A stretch of DNA of 64,000 nt, from NCBI RefSeq assembly GCF_009659535.1, contig NZ_VJZZ01000006.1:124001-188000 (forward strand), given 5' to 3'. The notes beneath the pieces were generated by a model, which worked only from the letters and a program-made list of their open reading frames with translations, was not told the origin of the DNA and made no database searches. Of this stretch, positions 8,409 through 17,152 are shown one piece after another. The first letter of the stretch is position 1. Every line of letters begins with the position of its first letter. The DNA comes from Aggregicoccus sp. 17bor-14. Lineage in GTDB: Bacteria > Myxococcota > Myxococcia > Myxococcales > Myxococcaceae. The position numbers and the translations under genes are program-made.

Positions 8409-9722
8409 ATGCTGCGGCGACTGGTCGACGTACGGGGCGAGGAGGTCCGGGCGATGCTCTGGAGCTTCGCCTACTTCTTCTGCCTCATGTGCGGCTACGC
8501 CATCCTCAAGCCGCTGCGCGACGCGATGCTCGTCGCCGGGAGCATGAAGCTGCTGAGCACCTCGGTGACCTTCAGCATCACCTTCGGCGCGATGCTGGTG
8601 GCGGTGCCGCTCTACTCGGCGCTCGTCGCGCGCTACCCGCGCCACCGCGTCATCCCGTACGTGTACGGCTTCTTCCTGCTCAACCTGGTCGCCTTCTACG
8701 CGCTGATGGAGGCAGGCGTGGCGCCGCGGGCCGTGGCGCGCTCCTTCTTCGTCTGGGCCAGCGTCTACAACCTCTTCGTCGTCTCCGTGTTCTGGAGCTT
8801 CATGGCGGACCTGTTCGTGAGCGAGCAGGGCAAGCGCCTCTTCGGCTTCATCGCGGCGGGCGGCACGCTGGGTGCCATTCTCGGGCCGCTGCTCACGGCG
8901 CGGCTGGTGAAGCCGCTGGGGGCGACCAACCTCCTGCTGGTTTCCGCGGCGCTGCTCGTGGTCGCGATCGTGTGCGTGAAGCGGCTCACCGCCTGGGCCC
9001 ACGTGGCCAGCGAGCGCCGCCCGCCGCTCGTGCCGCGCAACGAGGCGCCGGTGGGCGGCGGCGTCTTCGCCGGCTTCCAGCTGATGCTGCGCTCGCGTTT
9101 CCTGCTGATGCTGGGCCTCCAGGTCCTGCTCTACACCGTCACCTCCACGTTCCTGTACATCCAGCAGCTCCAGCTGGTGGCGACGCACGCGAGCGACACG
9201 GCGGGCCGCGTCCAGGCCTTCGCGAACATCGAGTTCTGGGTGCAGGGCCTCACGCTGTTCCTCCAGGTCCTGGTCACCGGGCGCCTGCTGGACCGGCTCG
9301 GGCTTGTGACGGGGCTCCTGCTCACGCCTGTGGTCACGGCACTGGGCTTCCTCGCCCTCGCGGTGTCGCCGTCGCTCGCGATGCTCACGGTCTTTCGCGC
9401 CCTGCGCAGCTCGGTGCACTACGCCATCGACCGGCCCAGCCGCGAGGTGCTCTTCACCAGCGTGGACCGCGAGGAGCGCTACAAGTCCAAGAGCTTCATC
9501 GACACGGCGGTGTACCGCGGCGGCGATCTCGTCAGCACCTGGCTGCAGACGGGGCTCACGGGGCTGGGCCTCGGGCTCGCCGGGCTCGCGCTGCTGGGCA
9601 CGCCGCTCGCCGTGCTGTGGGGCGTGGTCGCGGTGTACCTCGCGCGCCACCAGGCCCGCGCCGCGCGCGCGCACCTCACCGTGGACCAGGTGGAGGCGCA
9701 GGAGGCGTCCGCCGCGCGCTGA
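8409..9722 (+). CDS. MFS-type transporter, NTP/NDP exchange (Npt1/Npt2)-like
   Basis: The 437-residue protein has about 12 hydrophobic helices. Features such as YFFCLMCGYAILKPLRDAM at the first helix and RPSREVLFTSVDREERYKSKSFIDTAVYRGGD late in the chain are characteristic of carriers annotated as ATP:ADP antiporter-like MFS proteins in free-living proteobacteria (the second string is shown only in part by its key residues RPSRE and KSKSFID). Whether it moves nucleotides is unproven. Start choice: ATG 8409 has a purine-rich stretch upstream (GAGGGGCGAG); an in-frame ATG at 8280 would add 43 proline/glycine-rich residues without a ribosome site. Its stop lies 32 bases before the SDR gene. Confidence 0.8.
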   Translation: MLRRLVDVRGEEVRAMLWSFAYFFCLMCGYAILKPLRDAMLVAGSMKLLSTSVTFSITFGAMLVAVPLYSALVARYPRHRVIPYVYGFFLLNLVAFYALMEAGVAPRAVARSFFVWASVYNLFVVSVFWSFMADLFVSEQGKRLFGFIAAGGTLGAILGPLLTARLVKPLGATNLLLVSAALLVVAIVCVKRLTAWAHVASERRPPLVPRNEAPVGGGVFAGFQLMLRSRFLLMLGLQVLLYTVTSTFLYIQQLQLVATHASDTAGRVQAFANIEFWVQGLTLFLQVLVTGRLLDRLGLVTGLLLTPVVTALGFLALAVSPSLAMLTVFRALRSSVHYAIDRPSREVLFTSVDREERYKSKSFIDTAVYRGGDLVSTWLQTGLTGLGLGLAGLALLGTPLAVLWGVVAVYLARHQARAARAHLTVDQVEAQEASAAR

Positions 9723-9754
9723 AGGGCCGCCGCACATTCACGAGGGGAGAAGCC

Positions 9755-10945
9755 ATGACGAAGCTGAGCCGCAGGCAGGTGGTGCAGATCGCGCTGGTCG
9801 CCGGGGCCGTGGTGGCCGCGGGCTGCACGGCCGGGAAGAAGTCGGGCGCGGCGGACGCGGGCAGCAGCACCGCTGCCGCGAGCGCAGGCAGTGCCCAGGC
9901 GAAGAGCGCGCCCTTGCGCATCCTGATTCTCGGCGGCACGGGCTTCCTCGGCCCCGAGCTGGTGGAGGCGGCGCAGGCGCGCGGCCACCACCTCACGCTC
10001 TTCAACCGCGGCAAGACGCGCCCCGGCCTCTTCGCGAAGGACGAGACCATCGAGAAGCTGCAGGGCGACCGCGACCCGAAGAATGCGCCCGGGCTCGAGG
10101 CCCTGAAGGGCAAGCAGTGGGACGCGGTCATCGACACCAGCGGCTACGTGCCGCGCATCGTGGGCGCGAGCGCGGAGCTGCTCGCCCCGAACGTGAAGCA
10201 GTACGTGTTCATCTCCACCATCTCGGTCTACGCGGACCTGAGCAAGCCGGGGATGGACGAGAGCGCGCCGCTCGCGACCATCGCCGACGAGACGAACGAG
10301 AACGTCCCGGAGAACTACGGCGCGCTCAAGGCGCTGTGCGAGAAGGCCGCGGAGCGGGCGATGCCGGGCCGCGTGACGGTCATCCGCCCCGGGCTCATCG
10401 TCGGGCCCGGGGACCCCACGGGCCGCTTCACCTACTGGCCCCTGCGCGTGAAGCGCGGCGGCGAGGTGCTCGCGCCGGGCACGGGGGAGGACCCCGCCCA
10501 GGTCATCGACGCGCGCGACCTGGCGAAGTGGACCATCCACATGGTGGAGCAGAAGGCCATGGGCACCTACAACGCCGTGGGCCCCGCGCAGCGCACCTCG
10601 ATGCGCCAGATGCTGGAGCAGGTGAAGCAGGGCGTGCCGAGCGACGCGCACTTCACCTGGGTGCCGGCCGCCTTCCTCGAGAAGCAGAACGTGACGCCCT
10701 GGCAGGACATGCCGATGTGGATTCCCGCCGAGGGCGACACCCTGGGCGCGAACACCATCATCAGCCAGAGGGCGATTGCGCAGGGGCTCACTTTCCGCCC
10801 CATCGCCGAGACCGCGCGCGACACGGTGACCTGGTTCGAGGGATTGCCCCCCGAGCAGCAGGTGAAGTTCAGCAGCCGCGCCGGCCTCAAGCCCGAGCGC
10901 GAGCAAGAGGTGCTGAAGGCCTGGCACGCCGAATCGCAGCGGTAG
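9755..10945 (+). CDS. Exported NAD-dependent epimerase/dehydratase (extended SDR), Tat lipoprotein
   Basis: This 396-residue protein begins with a Tat-like signal (LSRRQVVQIALVAGAVVA) ending in a lipobox, AAGC. A Gly/Ala/Ser linker follows, then an extended short-chain dehydrogenase fold with the nucleotide-binding ILGGTGFLGPEL at about 52-63. The catalytic YxxxK appears as YGALKAL. The substrate is unknown. Export of a cofactor-binding SDR by Tat is consistent with folding in the cytoplasm first. A good ribosome site (GAGGGGAGAAG) precedes ATG 9755. It probably shares a transcript with the upstream carrier. Confidence 0.87.
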   Translation: MTKLSRRQVVQIALVAGAVVAAGCTAGKKSGAADAGSSTAAASAGSAQAKSAPLRILILGGTGFLGPELVEAAQARGHHLTLFNRGKTRPGLFAKDETIEKLQGDRDPKNAPGLEALKGKQWDAVIDTSGYVPRIVGASAELLAPNVKQYVFISTISVYADLSKPGMDESAPLATIADETNENVPENYGALKALCEKAAERAMPGRVTVIRPGLIVGPGDPTGRFTYWPLRVKRGGEVLAPGTGEDPAQVIDARDLAKWTIHMVEQKAMGTYNAVGPAQRTSMRQMLEQVKQGVPSDAHFTWVPAAFLEKQNVTPWQDMPMWIPAEGDTLGANTIISQRAIAQGLTFRPIAETARDTVTWFEGLPPEQQVKFSSRAGLKPEREQEVLKAWHAESQR

Positions 10946-11020
10946 GCGCAGCGTTGGGGGGCACAGTCCCTCGCCGTCAGCCCATGGCGCCTTGCGCCGC
11001 GCGCTGACGCCGCGTCCGCC

Positions 11021-11434
11021 TCAGGGCGCGGAGCCCCTGCCCTCCAGGTGCGCACGCACGCTCTGCACCGGGTGCGCGACCCCGTAGAGGGAGTCGCCCT
11101 GGTGGCCGCCCCCGAGGTTGACGCCGACGACCTCGCCCTTCGCATTGACCACGGGGGCACCGCTGGTCGCCCGCAGCTCCAGCGTCGGGTCCTCGAAGGT
11201 GTAGGCGAGCGTCGTCCGCTTCGACTCCACCACCCGCGCGCGATGCAGGTGCGTGCCGACGGAGCGGCCGCCGCGCACCTCGGCCACGAGCCACACGTCG
11301 TCGCCGACCTTGGGGTTCTGCGTCGCGAGGGGCAGCACCCGCGATGCCGCGCTCTCCGGAGCGATGAACGCCGCGAGGTCCTTCGAGTTGTCGCCGGGAG
11401 GCGCGCCGTGGGCTGTCGCCGGCAGCACCAGCAT
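11021..11434 (-). pseudogene. Trypsin-like serine protease remnant (C-terminal half)
   Basis: From ATG 11434 the frame gives 137 residues that match only the second half of a chymotrypsin-fold protease. It includes a possible Asp segment (DNSKDLAAFIAP) and the Ser motif LELRATSGAPVVNAKGEVVG, with the nucleophile at S91. No catalytic-His segment precedes it. Upstream, protein-like sequence (TGDDGFAWRP, from about 11517) continues in a different frame that would join near 11440, suggesting a frameshift or decay. A genuine short protein, or a sequencing error, cannot be excluded. Confidence 0.45.
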
Positions 11435-11728
11435 CGGCCCGGCGGCAGGGACTCCGCCTGCGCGTGCGGCCAGTGCAGGCCCTGGGGCCGCCAGGCGAAG
11501 CCGTCGTCGCCGGTGGAGGCGAGGCCCCGCCTGCGACCCGGTAGGGCTCCGGAATCCCGCAAGTGGTGACGGCTGCCTGCCGTGCCGCCCAGTTCCACAC
11601 AGCGGGGTCCGCGCGCGGGAGATTGCATCCCCGCCCGCGGGCAGAGGTGAAACGGTGGACCCAGCGGGCCGACCTCCTCGCGGAGGACGCCGCTCGACAC
11701 GCACGCACTCGCTCAACGGGAGACGACG

Positions 11729-12490
11729 ATGGCCCAGAAGAAGAAGGCGCAGGCGAAGAAGGCTCCGGTCACGAAGCGCGCGGCTGCGACGAGCGCCCGC
11801 GGCGCTGCGGCGAAGGGTGCGGGGGCGAAGCGCGGTGGCACGGCGGCGCGCAGCGCGTCTCGCACGGGTGCGCCTCGCGCGGGCGCTGCTGTGACGGCGC
11901 GCACCGGTGCAGCCGCGAAGCGCGCGGGCGCCCGCAGCGGCCGCGTGGAGAACCTCTCCGACCGGCGCGTGGGCCACACGCCCGAGCCCGCCCCACGCGG
12001 CGGCGGCCGCGTAGAGAACCTGCGCGACACGGCCCGCCGTGCGGCGCCTGCGACTGCCACCACCACCACCACTCGGCGCGGTGCGGGCGTGGAGAACCTC
12101 GCGGACTCCGGCCTGCGCATCCGCGAGACGGCGCCCGCTCGCGAGGACTTCCGCGTGGAGAACCTGTCGCGGACGCAGCGCCCCGCGCGCCCCCACCCGG
12201 AGCGCGAGAGCCGCCGCTCGGGCGTGGAGAACCTCTCGGAAACGCAGACGCCCGCCGACCCGCGCACCGCCGTGGTGACCGTGCCGGACGCGGGCACGGA
12301 GGACCTCACCCGCACCACGCGCCCGGTGCGCGAGCGCAGGACCGCGACGGAGCGCGGCAGCGGCATCGAGAACCTTTCCCGCACGACGACGCCCGCCGCC
12401 GCAGGCCCCGTCACCACCACGGTGCCCGCGGGCGTGGAGAACCTGCAGGAGACGGCGCGCCGGCGCCGCACCGGGCGCAACCCCCGCTAG
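11729..12490 (+). CDS. Basic protein with eight VENL repeats (novel)
   Basis: The 253-residue protein has two parts. Residues 1-70 are rich in Lys, Ala and Arg (MAQKKKAQAKKAPVTKRAAA), like a histone H1 tail. Residues 71-253 carry a short motif, [RG][VIT]E[ND]L followed by S/R/A/T/Q and D/E/R: VENL starts at 73, 95, 121, 143, 166 and 236, with TEDL at 190 and IENL at 213. Spacing is 22-26 residues. Between repeats the sequence is Thr/Pro/Arg-rich and probably disordered. No enzyme or membrane features are seen. It may bind nucleic acid or a partner that reads the repeat, but the function is unknown. A purine-rich site (GGGAGACGACG) precedes the ATG, and a long hairpin follows the stop. Confidence 0.75.
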   Translation: MAQKKKAQAKKAPVTKRAAATSARGAAAKGAGAKRGGTAARSASRTGAPRAGAAVTARTGAAAKRAGARSGRVENLSDRRVGHTPEPAPRGGGRVENLRDTARRAAPATATTTTTRRGAGVENLADSGLRIRETAPAREDFRVENLSRTQRPARPHPERESRRSGVENLSETQTPADPRTAVVTVPDAGTEDLTRTTRPVRERRTATERGSGIENLSRTTTPAAAGPVTTTVPAGVENLQETARRRRTGRNPR

Positions 12491-12837
12491 CCGCATCGGC
12501 GGTGCGAGAGCGCTTCCAGGTCGGCTTCGAGAAGCCCCGAGGCCCCGGAGGCGCTCGCCTCAACCGCCGATGAAGGGGCGCAGGTGGCCCCCCAACCCCG
12601 ATGCTCGCCTCGCCATACCAGCGGCGCCACTGCGGGGAGAACGGCGGGCCTGCGGGCGGCAGGGCAGCCCCCCCGCAGGGCCGCACCGCGGAGGGGTTCA
12701 GGCCGCCTGCCTGCTCGTCCTTCCGCGGGCCCGCTGGCGCTCGTGCCCGAGACGCTCGCAGCCCTCGACGGTCACCCGCGGACCTTCCGGAGGCCGCAGG
12801 GGCGCGGGGTGGGGGAGCCCGGGTGTAGACGGGGCGC
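12491..12837. other. Intergenic region, hairpin then putative hydrolase promoter
   Basis: About 350 bases. The first 80 form a long imperfect hairpin (separate entry). The remainder up to the hydrolase start shows no convincing gene on either strand and presumably contains the hydrolase promoter; no clear promoter boxes were found. Confidence 0.45.
12494..12572 (+). other. Long imperfect hairpin after the VENL gene
   Basis: The outer arms CATCGGCGGT (12494-12503) and ACCGCCGATG (12563-12572) are perfect reverse complements. Inside them GCGAG pairs with CTCGC, CGCTTCC with GGAGGCG (one G-U) and GGCTTC with GAAGCC around a two-base turn. All lie symmetrically within 79 bases and start 3 bases after the stop codon. 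This could end or stabilise the transcript, or be a structured RNA. Confidence 0.5.
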
Positions 12838-13710
12838 ATGGACCGCCGCACGCGCACCTTCTCCTCCCCCGACGGAACCCGGCTCGCGCTCACCGAGCTC
12901 GGCCGCGGCCCTCCGCTGCTGTGCCATCCGGGAGGGCCGGGCCGCGCGTCCGTGTATCTGGAGGACCTCGCGGGCCTCGCGGAGGAGCGGACGCTGCTGC
13001 TGCTGGACCCGCGCGGGACGGGGAGCAGCGAGATGCCGGCGGACCCGTCCACGCTGCGCTTCGACCGGCTCGCGGACGACCTCGAGGCCGCTCGCGCGCA
13101 CCTGGGCCTCGCGCGGATGGACGTGCTCGCGCACTCCGCGGGCGCCGTGGTCGCCGAGGTGTGGGCGGCGCGGCACCCCGATGGCGTAGGCGCGCTGGTG
13201 CTGGTGACGCCGAGCGACCGGCTGCAGGGCGGCCGGCACGCGGACGTCCCTGCCATCCGCGCCTCGCGCGCGGGCGAGCCCTGGTACGCGGACGCCGCAG
13301 CGGCGGAGCGCGCGCTCGCGAGCGCTCCGCCCGAGGCGCAGCAGCCGCTCGTGCGCCGCACGCGCCCCTTCTTCTACGGCCGCTGGGACGCGCGCATCCA
13401 GGCGCACGCAGCCGGGGCGGAGGCGCAGTCCAGCGCCGCCGCGGAGGAGGGCTACGGGCGCGACGCGGGCGGTGTCGACACCGCGGGGCTCGCCGCGCAG
13501 CTGGCGCGCGTGCGGGCGCCGGTGCTCGTGGTGGGCGGGGCGCGCGACGGCATCACCGGCGTCGCGTCCGTGCACGCCGTCGCGCGCTGCTTCCCCTCGG
13601 CTCGCGCCCTCGTCCTCCCCGAGGCCGGCCACTTCCCGTGGATCGACGCGCCGGAGGCCTTCCGCGAGGCGGTGGGCCGCTTCCTGCGGGACGCGGTCGC
13701 CCGCGCCTGA
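12838..13710 (+). CDS. Alpha/beta hydrolase (proline iminopeptidase-like)
   Basis: The 290-residue protein has the alpha/beta-hydrolase order: oxyanion-side CHPGGPG at about 29-35, strand LLLLDPRGTGSS, nucleophile elbow LAHSAGA with S100, an acid region VVGGARDGI and the catalytic His in PEAGHFPW. HPGGPG and DPRGTGSS are typical of proline iminopeptidase-like enzymes. The first Gly of the usual GxSxG is Ala here, which is tolerated in the family. The substrate is unknown. It is convergent with the HD-domain gene at 13768. Confidence 0.85.
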   Translation: MDRRTRTFSSPDGTRLALTELGRGPPLLCHPGGPGRASVYLEDLAGLAEERTLLLLDPRGTGSSEMPADPSTLRFDRLADDLEAARAHLGLARMDVLAHSAGAVVAEVWAARHPDGVGALVLVTPSDRLQGGRHADVPAIRASRAGEPWYADAAAAERALASAPPEAQQPLVRRTRPFFYGRWDARIQAHAAGAEAQSSAAAEEGYGRDAGGVDTAGLAAQLARVRAPVLVVGGARDGITGVASVHAVARCFPSARALVLPEAGHFPWIDAPEAFREAVGRFLRDAVARA

Positions 13711-13767
13711 CCCGGGCCGCGGGGCAGGGAAGCGTCGACTCCGGACTCGCTCACCGCCCAGCGCACC

Positions 13768-14898
13768 TCATGGGGCCTCCGCTGCGGACGCGTCCGCATC
13801 ACTCAGCAGCGGGATGTGCCGCTCCCGCAGCGCCGTGCGCACCGCCGCTTCGCCGCCGCGCGCGTAGGCGGTGTACAGCACCACGCCCGGCACGAGGGCC
13901 TGGACCCGGTGGTGCATCCAGCGCAGGCGGGACCCGGGCAGCGGCGCGCCGGCCTCCGCCTGCGCCAGCTGGTCGAGCAGCGCCTCCACCTGTCCAGCGG
14001 CGGGGTCGGTGAGGACGTAGTCGTGGTCGGACAGGTGGTGGATGACGGCCTCGGCAGGGGCGGGCGCGGCCAGCTCGAAGCCCTGTCCGCCTTTGCGCAG
14101 CAGCCCCGCCTCCACGGGGTCCACGCCGGCGAGGAGGGCGCCTGCGCGCAGGTAGTCCACGACGTGCGCGGCGGAGGGGCCCAGAGGCGCTTCGTGCGCC
14201 GAGGCGAGCACGACGACGAACGCGGCGGGCAGCTCGCGGTGGAGCGCCTCGGCGACGATGAACGCGTGGTGGGACGCGGTGCCGCCCACCCGCGGCTGCG
14301 TCGTCAGGCCTCCGTCGGGCTGCCACTGCAACACCCACGGCTTCATCGCGTCATGGAGGATGGCGGCGGCAGCCACCCAGTCCGAGCGCAGGGTCCCGGG
14401 CGCAAAGCCGTACACCCGCTCGTAGTCCTGCACGAGCGCGAGGCCACTGCGGGTGTTGAAGGCGGTGTGCTCGGCGAGACCGCCCGGGTAGCCATGGTGG
14501 CCGTGCACCGCCTGGCCCGGCGCCGAGAGGAAGGGCTGGGGCGCTGCGGGCGCCGGTGGCAGCGGCGGAAACAGCTGCTCGAGCGTGACCGCGGCATCCA
14601 GCAGGCCCTGCTCCACCAGCTGCGCGCGCACGCGCTCGCGCGCCTCGGGCAGGGCGAGCCGCTCCGTGAAGGTCGGCCGCGGGTTCTCGAGCAGGCCCAC
14701 CGTGGCCTCGCGCAGCGCCTTGTCCCGCAGGCCGCGCGCAGTACGCAGCAGGTCCGCGTAGGCGGTGCGCGCCGTGGGCGAGGTGCGCGCGAGCGCGAGC
14801 GCCCGTGCGTTGCCCGCCTGGGCAAGCGCAGGGGTGGTGGAGAGCAGGCCGGCGCACAGCACGAGCGCACGGGAGAGGGACGATGGCGCTTGCCGCAT
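13768..14898 (-). CDS. Secreted HD-domain (metal-dependent phosphohydrolase-like) protein
   Basis: This 376-residue protein has a cleavable signal peptide (residues 1-26, ending ALAQA). A helical domain follows with histidine-rich motifs of an HD fold: HGHHGYPGGLAEHT, then AAILHDAMKPW (the His-Asp pair), then ASHHAFIVAEAL and VLASAHEAPLG. HD enzymes hydrolyse phosphoesters using bound metal; a secreted version is less usual. The catalytic class is inferred from these motifs only. The neighbouring TetR gene is on the same strand, 96 bases away. Confidence 0.68.
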   Translation of the reverse strand: MRQAPSSLSRALVLCAGLLSTTPALAQAGNARALALARTSPTARTAYADLLRTARGLRDKALREATVGLLENPRPTFTERLALPEARERVRAQLVEQGLLDAAVTLEQLFPPLPPAPAAPQPFLSAPGQAVHGHHGYPGGLAEHTAFNTRSGLALVQDYERVYGFAPGTLRSDWVAAAAILHDAMKPWVLQWQPDGGLTTQPRVGGTASHHAFIVAEALHRELPAAFVVVLASAHEAPLGPSAAHVVDYLRAGALLAGVDPVEAGLLRKGGQGFELAAPAPAEAVIHHLSDHDYVLTDPAAGQVEALLDQLAQAEAGAPLPGSRLRWMHHRVQALVPGVVLYTAYARGGEAAVRTALRERHIPLLSDADASAAEAP

Positions 14899-14994
14899 GG
14901 CGGGGGCTCCGGACGACGCGTGGGGACTCGGGGCCCAGCAGGGCCCGACGCGCCGACATACTCCACCGACGCGCAGGACAACCAGCGGTCCGCC

Positions 14995-15615
14995 TCACCC
15001 GTGCGCTGGCGCGCGCGCGCGTACCGGCGGCGCAAACGCGCGCAGCAGTGCATCCACCAGCGTGCGGGTCACCCTCCGGTCGAGCGGCGCGCCGGTGAAG
15101 AGGAAGCGGTAGAAGAGCGGGCCCTGCAGCGCGTCCAGGGCGAGCTCGAGGTCCAGCCCGCGCCGCAGCTCGCCCCGTCGCACGCCCCGTCGCAGCGCGA
15201 GAAGGAAGCCCGCGCGTCCGGCGGCGAAGAAGCCCTCGCGCACCGTGCGCGCGAGCGGCGCACTGCGGGCCATGCCCGCCACCAGCCCCGACAGCAGCTC
15301 GCCCGTGGCCTCGTCGCGGTACAGCCCGAGCTGCCCGTCCATCAGCCGCAGCAGGTCGTCGCGCAGGCGCCCCGTGTCCGGCACCGGCAGGGCGCTCACC
15401 AGCCGCTCGAGCGCCTCGCAGACGAGCGCCTCGCAGGTCTTCCACCGCCGGTACACGGTGGCCTTGCCCACGCCAGCGCGCCGGGCGACCGCGTCCATGC
15501 GCACCCGGTCGTAGCCCACCTCGCGCACGAGCGCGATCGCCGAGGCCAGGATGGCCTGGTGCGCCTCCTCGCTGCGCGGCCGGCCTGGCCGCCGTTCCTC
15601 TCCGCTCGTGCCCAT
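14995..15615 (-). CDS. TetR-family transcriptional regulator
   Basis: From ATG 15615 this is a 206-residue protein. The N-terminal helix-turn-helix is typical: ILASAIALVREVGYDRVRMD, then ARRAGVGKATVYRRWK. A helical ligand-binding domain follows. The basic GRPRSEEAHQ leader is usual for the family. The open frame continues to 15858, but that part overlaps the P450 coding region and lacks homology-like features. It is divergent from the cytochrome P450 gene with 112 bases between starts, so it probably represses that gene and itself in response to a small molecule. Confidence 0.92.
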   Translation of the reverse strand: MGTSGEERRPGRPRSEEAHQAILASAIALVREVGYDRVRMDAVARRAGVGKATVYRRWKTCEALVCEALERLVSALPVPDTGRLRDDLLRLMDGQLGLYRDEATGELLSGLVAGMARSAPLARTVREGFFAAGRAGFLLALRRGVRRGELRRGLDLELALDALQGPLFYRFLFTGAPLDRRVTRTLVDALLRAFAPPVRARAPAHG

Positions 15616-15727
15616 CTCGCCGGCCAACGGTAGCCGCGGGGATATACGGAACACAACCGTCTCGAAACTCCTTGAGGCCTCGCCCGGGCGTGTGTTCGAT
15701 AGGGGCAAGGCATCCCGGAGGAGCACC
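15616..15727. promoter_or_regulatory. Divergent TetR/P450 promoter region with possible operator
   Basis: This 112-base region holds both promoters. GAACACA at 15649-15655 is the reverse complement of TGTGTTC at 15691-15697, a 7-base inverted repeat separated by 35 bases that could bracket a promoter. The region is locally AT-richer than its surroundings (GATATACGGAACAC). A ribosome site, GGAGGAGCACC, precedes the P450 start. Confidence 0.4.
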
Positions 15728-17152
15728 ATGAGCAACGCGACGAGGGAGGAGCTCCTGGCAGCGCGCGAGCCCGAGGGCCCCGCGCCGGTGGGCGTGTGGA
15801 AGCTATTGCGCGGCCACCGCGAGGACCCCCTGCAGCGCTGGACGCACGTCCGCGACACCTACGGCGACGTGGCGCGCTACCGCTACGGCGTGGGGACGAA
15901 CTACCTCGTCACCCACCCGGACGGGCTCAAGCGCGTGCTGCAGGACAACGCGGGCAACTACACCAAGCGCCACCCCACCTACGCGATGATCCGCCGCCTC
16001 GTGGGCAACGGGCTGCTCACGAGCGAGGGCCCCTACTGGCTGCGCCAGCGGCGGCTCGCCCAGCCGGCCTTCCACCGCGCCCGCATCGCGGCGATGGCGG
16101 AGCGGATGGTGCGCGCGGCCGAGCGCACCCGCGACGCGTGGGAGGCGCGTGCCGCCTCCGGCGCCCCCTTCTCCATGCTGGAGGACATGTCCGCGCTCAC
16201 CCTGCAGGTGGTGGGCGAGGCGCTGTTCGGCACGAGGCTGGCGGCGAAGACGGAGCAGGTGCGCCAGGCGTGGGACACCCTCAACGCCCAGTTCGTCGAG
16301 CGCTACAACCGCCGGCGCTTCCTGCCCCCGGTGCTGCCCACCCGCTCGGACCGCGCGTTCCGCGCCGCGCACCGCGCGTTCTTCTCCATCGTCGACGAGC
16401 TGGTGCAGGCCAAGCGGCGCGAGGGCGGGGCGGGGGAGGACCTGCTGTCCATGCTGGTGTCCGCGCGCGACGCCGACACGGGCGAGGCGATGAGCGACGC
16501 GCAGCTGCGCGACGAGGTGGTGACGCTGCTGCTCGCAGGACACGAGACCACGGCGCTCGCGCTGGGGTGGGCGTGGGCGCTGCTCGACCAGCACCCGCGC
16601 GTGGCCGAGCGGCTGCGCGACGAGCTCGCGCGCGAGCTGCAGGGCCGCTCACCCACCTTCGCGGACCTGCCCCGGCTCGCCCACACCCGGCACGTGGTGG
16701 ACGAGGTGCTGCGCCTCTATCCGCCCGCCTACATCTTCTTCCGGCGCGTGGAGGCGGACGACGTGGTGTGCGGCGCGCGCGTGCGCAAGGGCGGCACCGT
16801 CGTCGTCGCCCCCATGGCGCTGCACCGCCACCCCGCCTACTGGGAGGACCCGGACGCCTTCCGCCCCGAGCGCTGGGCGGACGAGGCCGCCGTGCAGCGC
16901 CGCCCCCGCTTCGCCTACCTGCCCTTCAGCGCCGGGCCCCGCCAGTGCATCGGCAACACCTTCGCCCTCACCGAGGCGGTGCTGCTGCTCGCCACGCTCG
17001 CTCCGCGCTTCCGCCCCCGGCTCGTCGACGGGTACACGCTCCGCCCCGAGTACCTCACCACGCTGCGGCCCTCCGGCGGACTGCCCATGCGCCTCGAGCG
17101 CGCGGCGGTCGGGGCGGGCCCGCGCCCGGAAGAGTCGCGCGTCGTCGGGTGA
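15728..17152 (+). CDS. Cytochrome P450 monooxygenase
   Basis: This 474-residue soluble bacterial P450 has all signature elements: the I-helix oxygen-binding LLLAGHETTALAL, the K-helix EVLRLYPP (ExxR) and the heme loop FSAGPRQCIGN with axial Cys407. The PERW meander (RPERWAD) is intact. It lacks a membrane anchor. Residue patterns (SEGPYWLRQRRLAQPAFH) recall CYP families that oxidise fatty acids or terpenoids, but the substrate is unknown. No ferredoxin or reductase gene is adjacent. The start has a strong ribosome site. Control by the divergent TetR is likely. Confidence 0.95.
   Translation: MSNATREELLAAREPEGPAPVGVWKLLRGHREDPLQRWTHVRDTYGDVARYRYGVGTNYLVTHPDGLKRVLQDNAGNYTKRHPTYAMIRRLVGNGLLTSEGPYWLRQRRLAQPAFHRARIAAMAERMVRAAERTRDAWEARAASGAPFSMLEDMSALTLQVVGEALFGTRLAAKTEQVRQAWDTLNAQFVERYNRRRFLPPVLPTRSDRAFRAAHRAFFSIVDELVQAKRREGGAGEDLLSMLVSARDADTGEAMSDAQLRDEVVTLLLAGHETTALALGWAWALLDQHPRVAERLRDELARELQGRSPTFADLPRLAHTRHVVDEVLRLYPPAYIFFRRVEADDVVCGARVRKGGTVVVAPMALHRHPAYWEDPDAFRPERWADEAAVQRRPRFAYLPFSAGPRQCIGNTFALTEAVLLLATLAPRFRPRLVDGYTLRPEYLTTLRPSGGLPMRLERAAVGAGPRPEESRVVG

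Noticed and set aside
2201-10945. Very long open frame of 2914 codons on the plus strand
   Set aside because: Only the last part (9755-10945) is a real gene. The rest is antisense or out-of-frame to well-supported genes and lacks domain patterns; long stop-free shadows are expected at this GC content.
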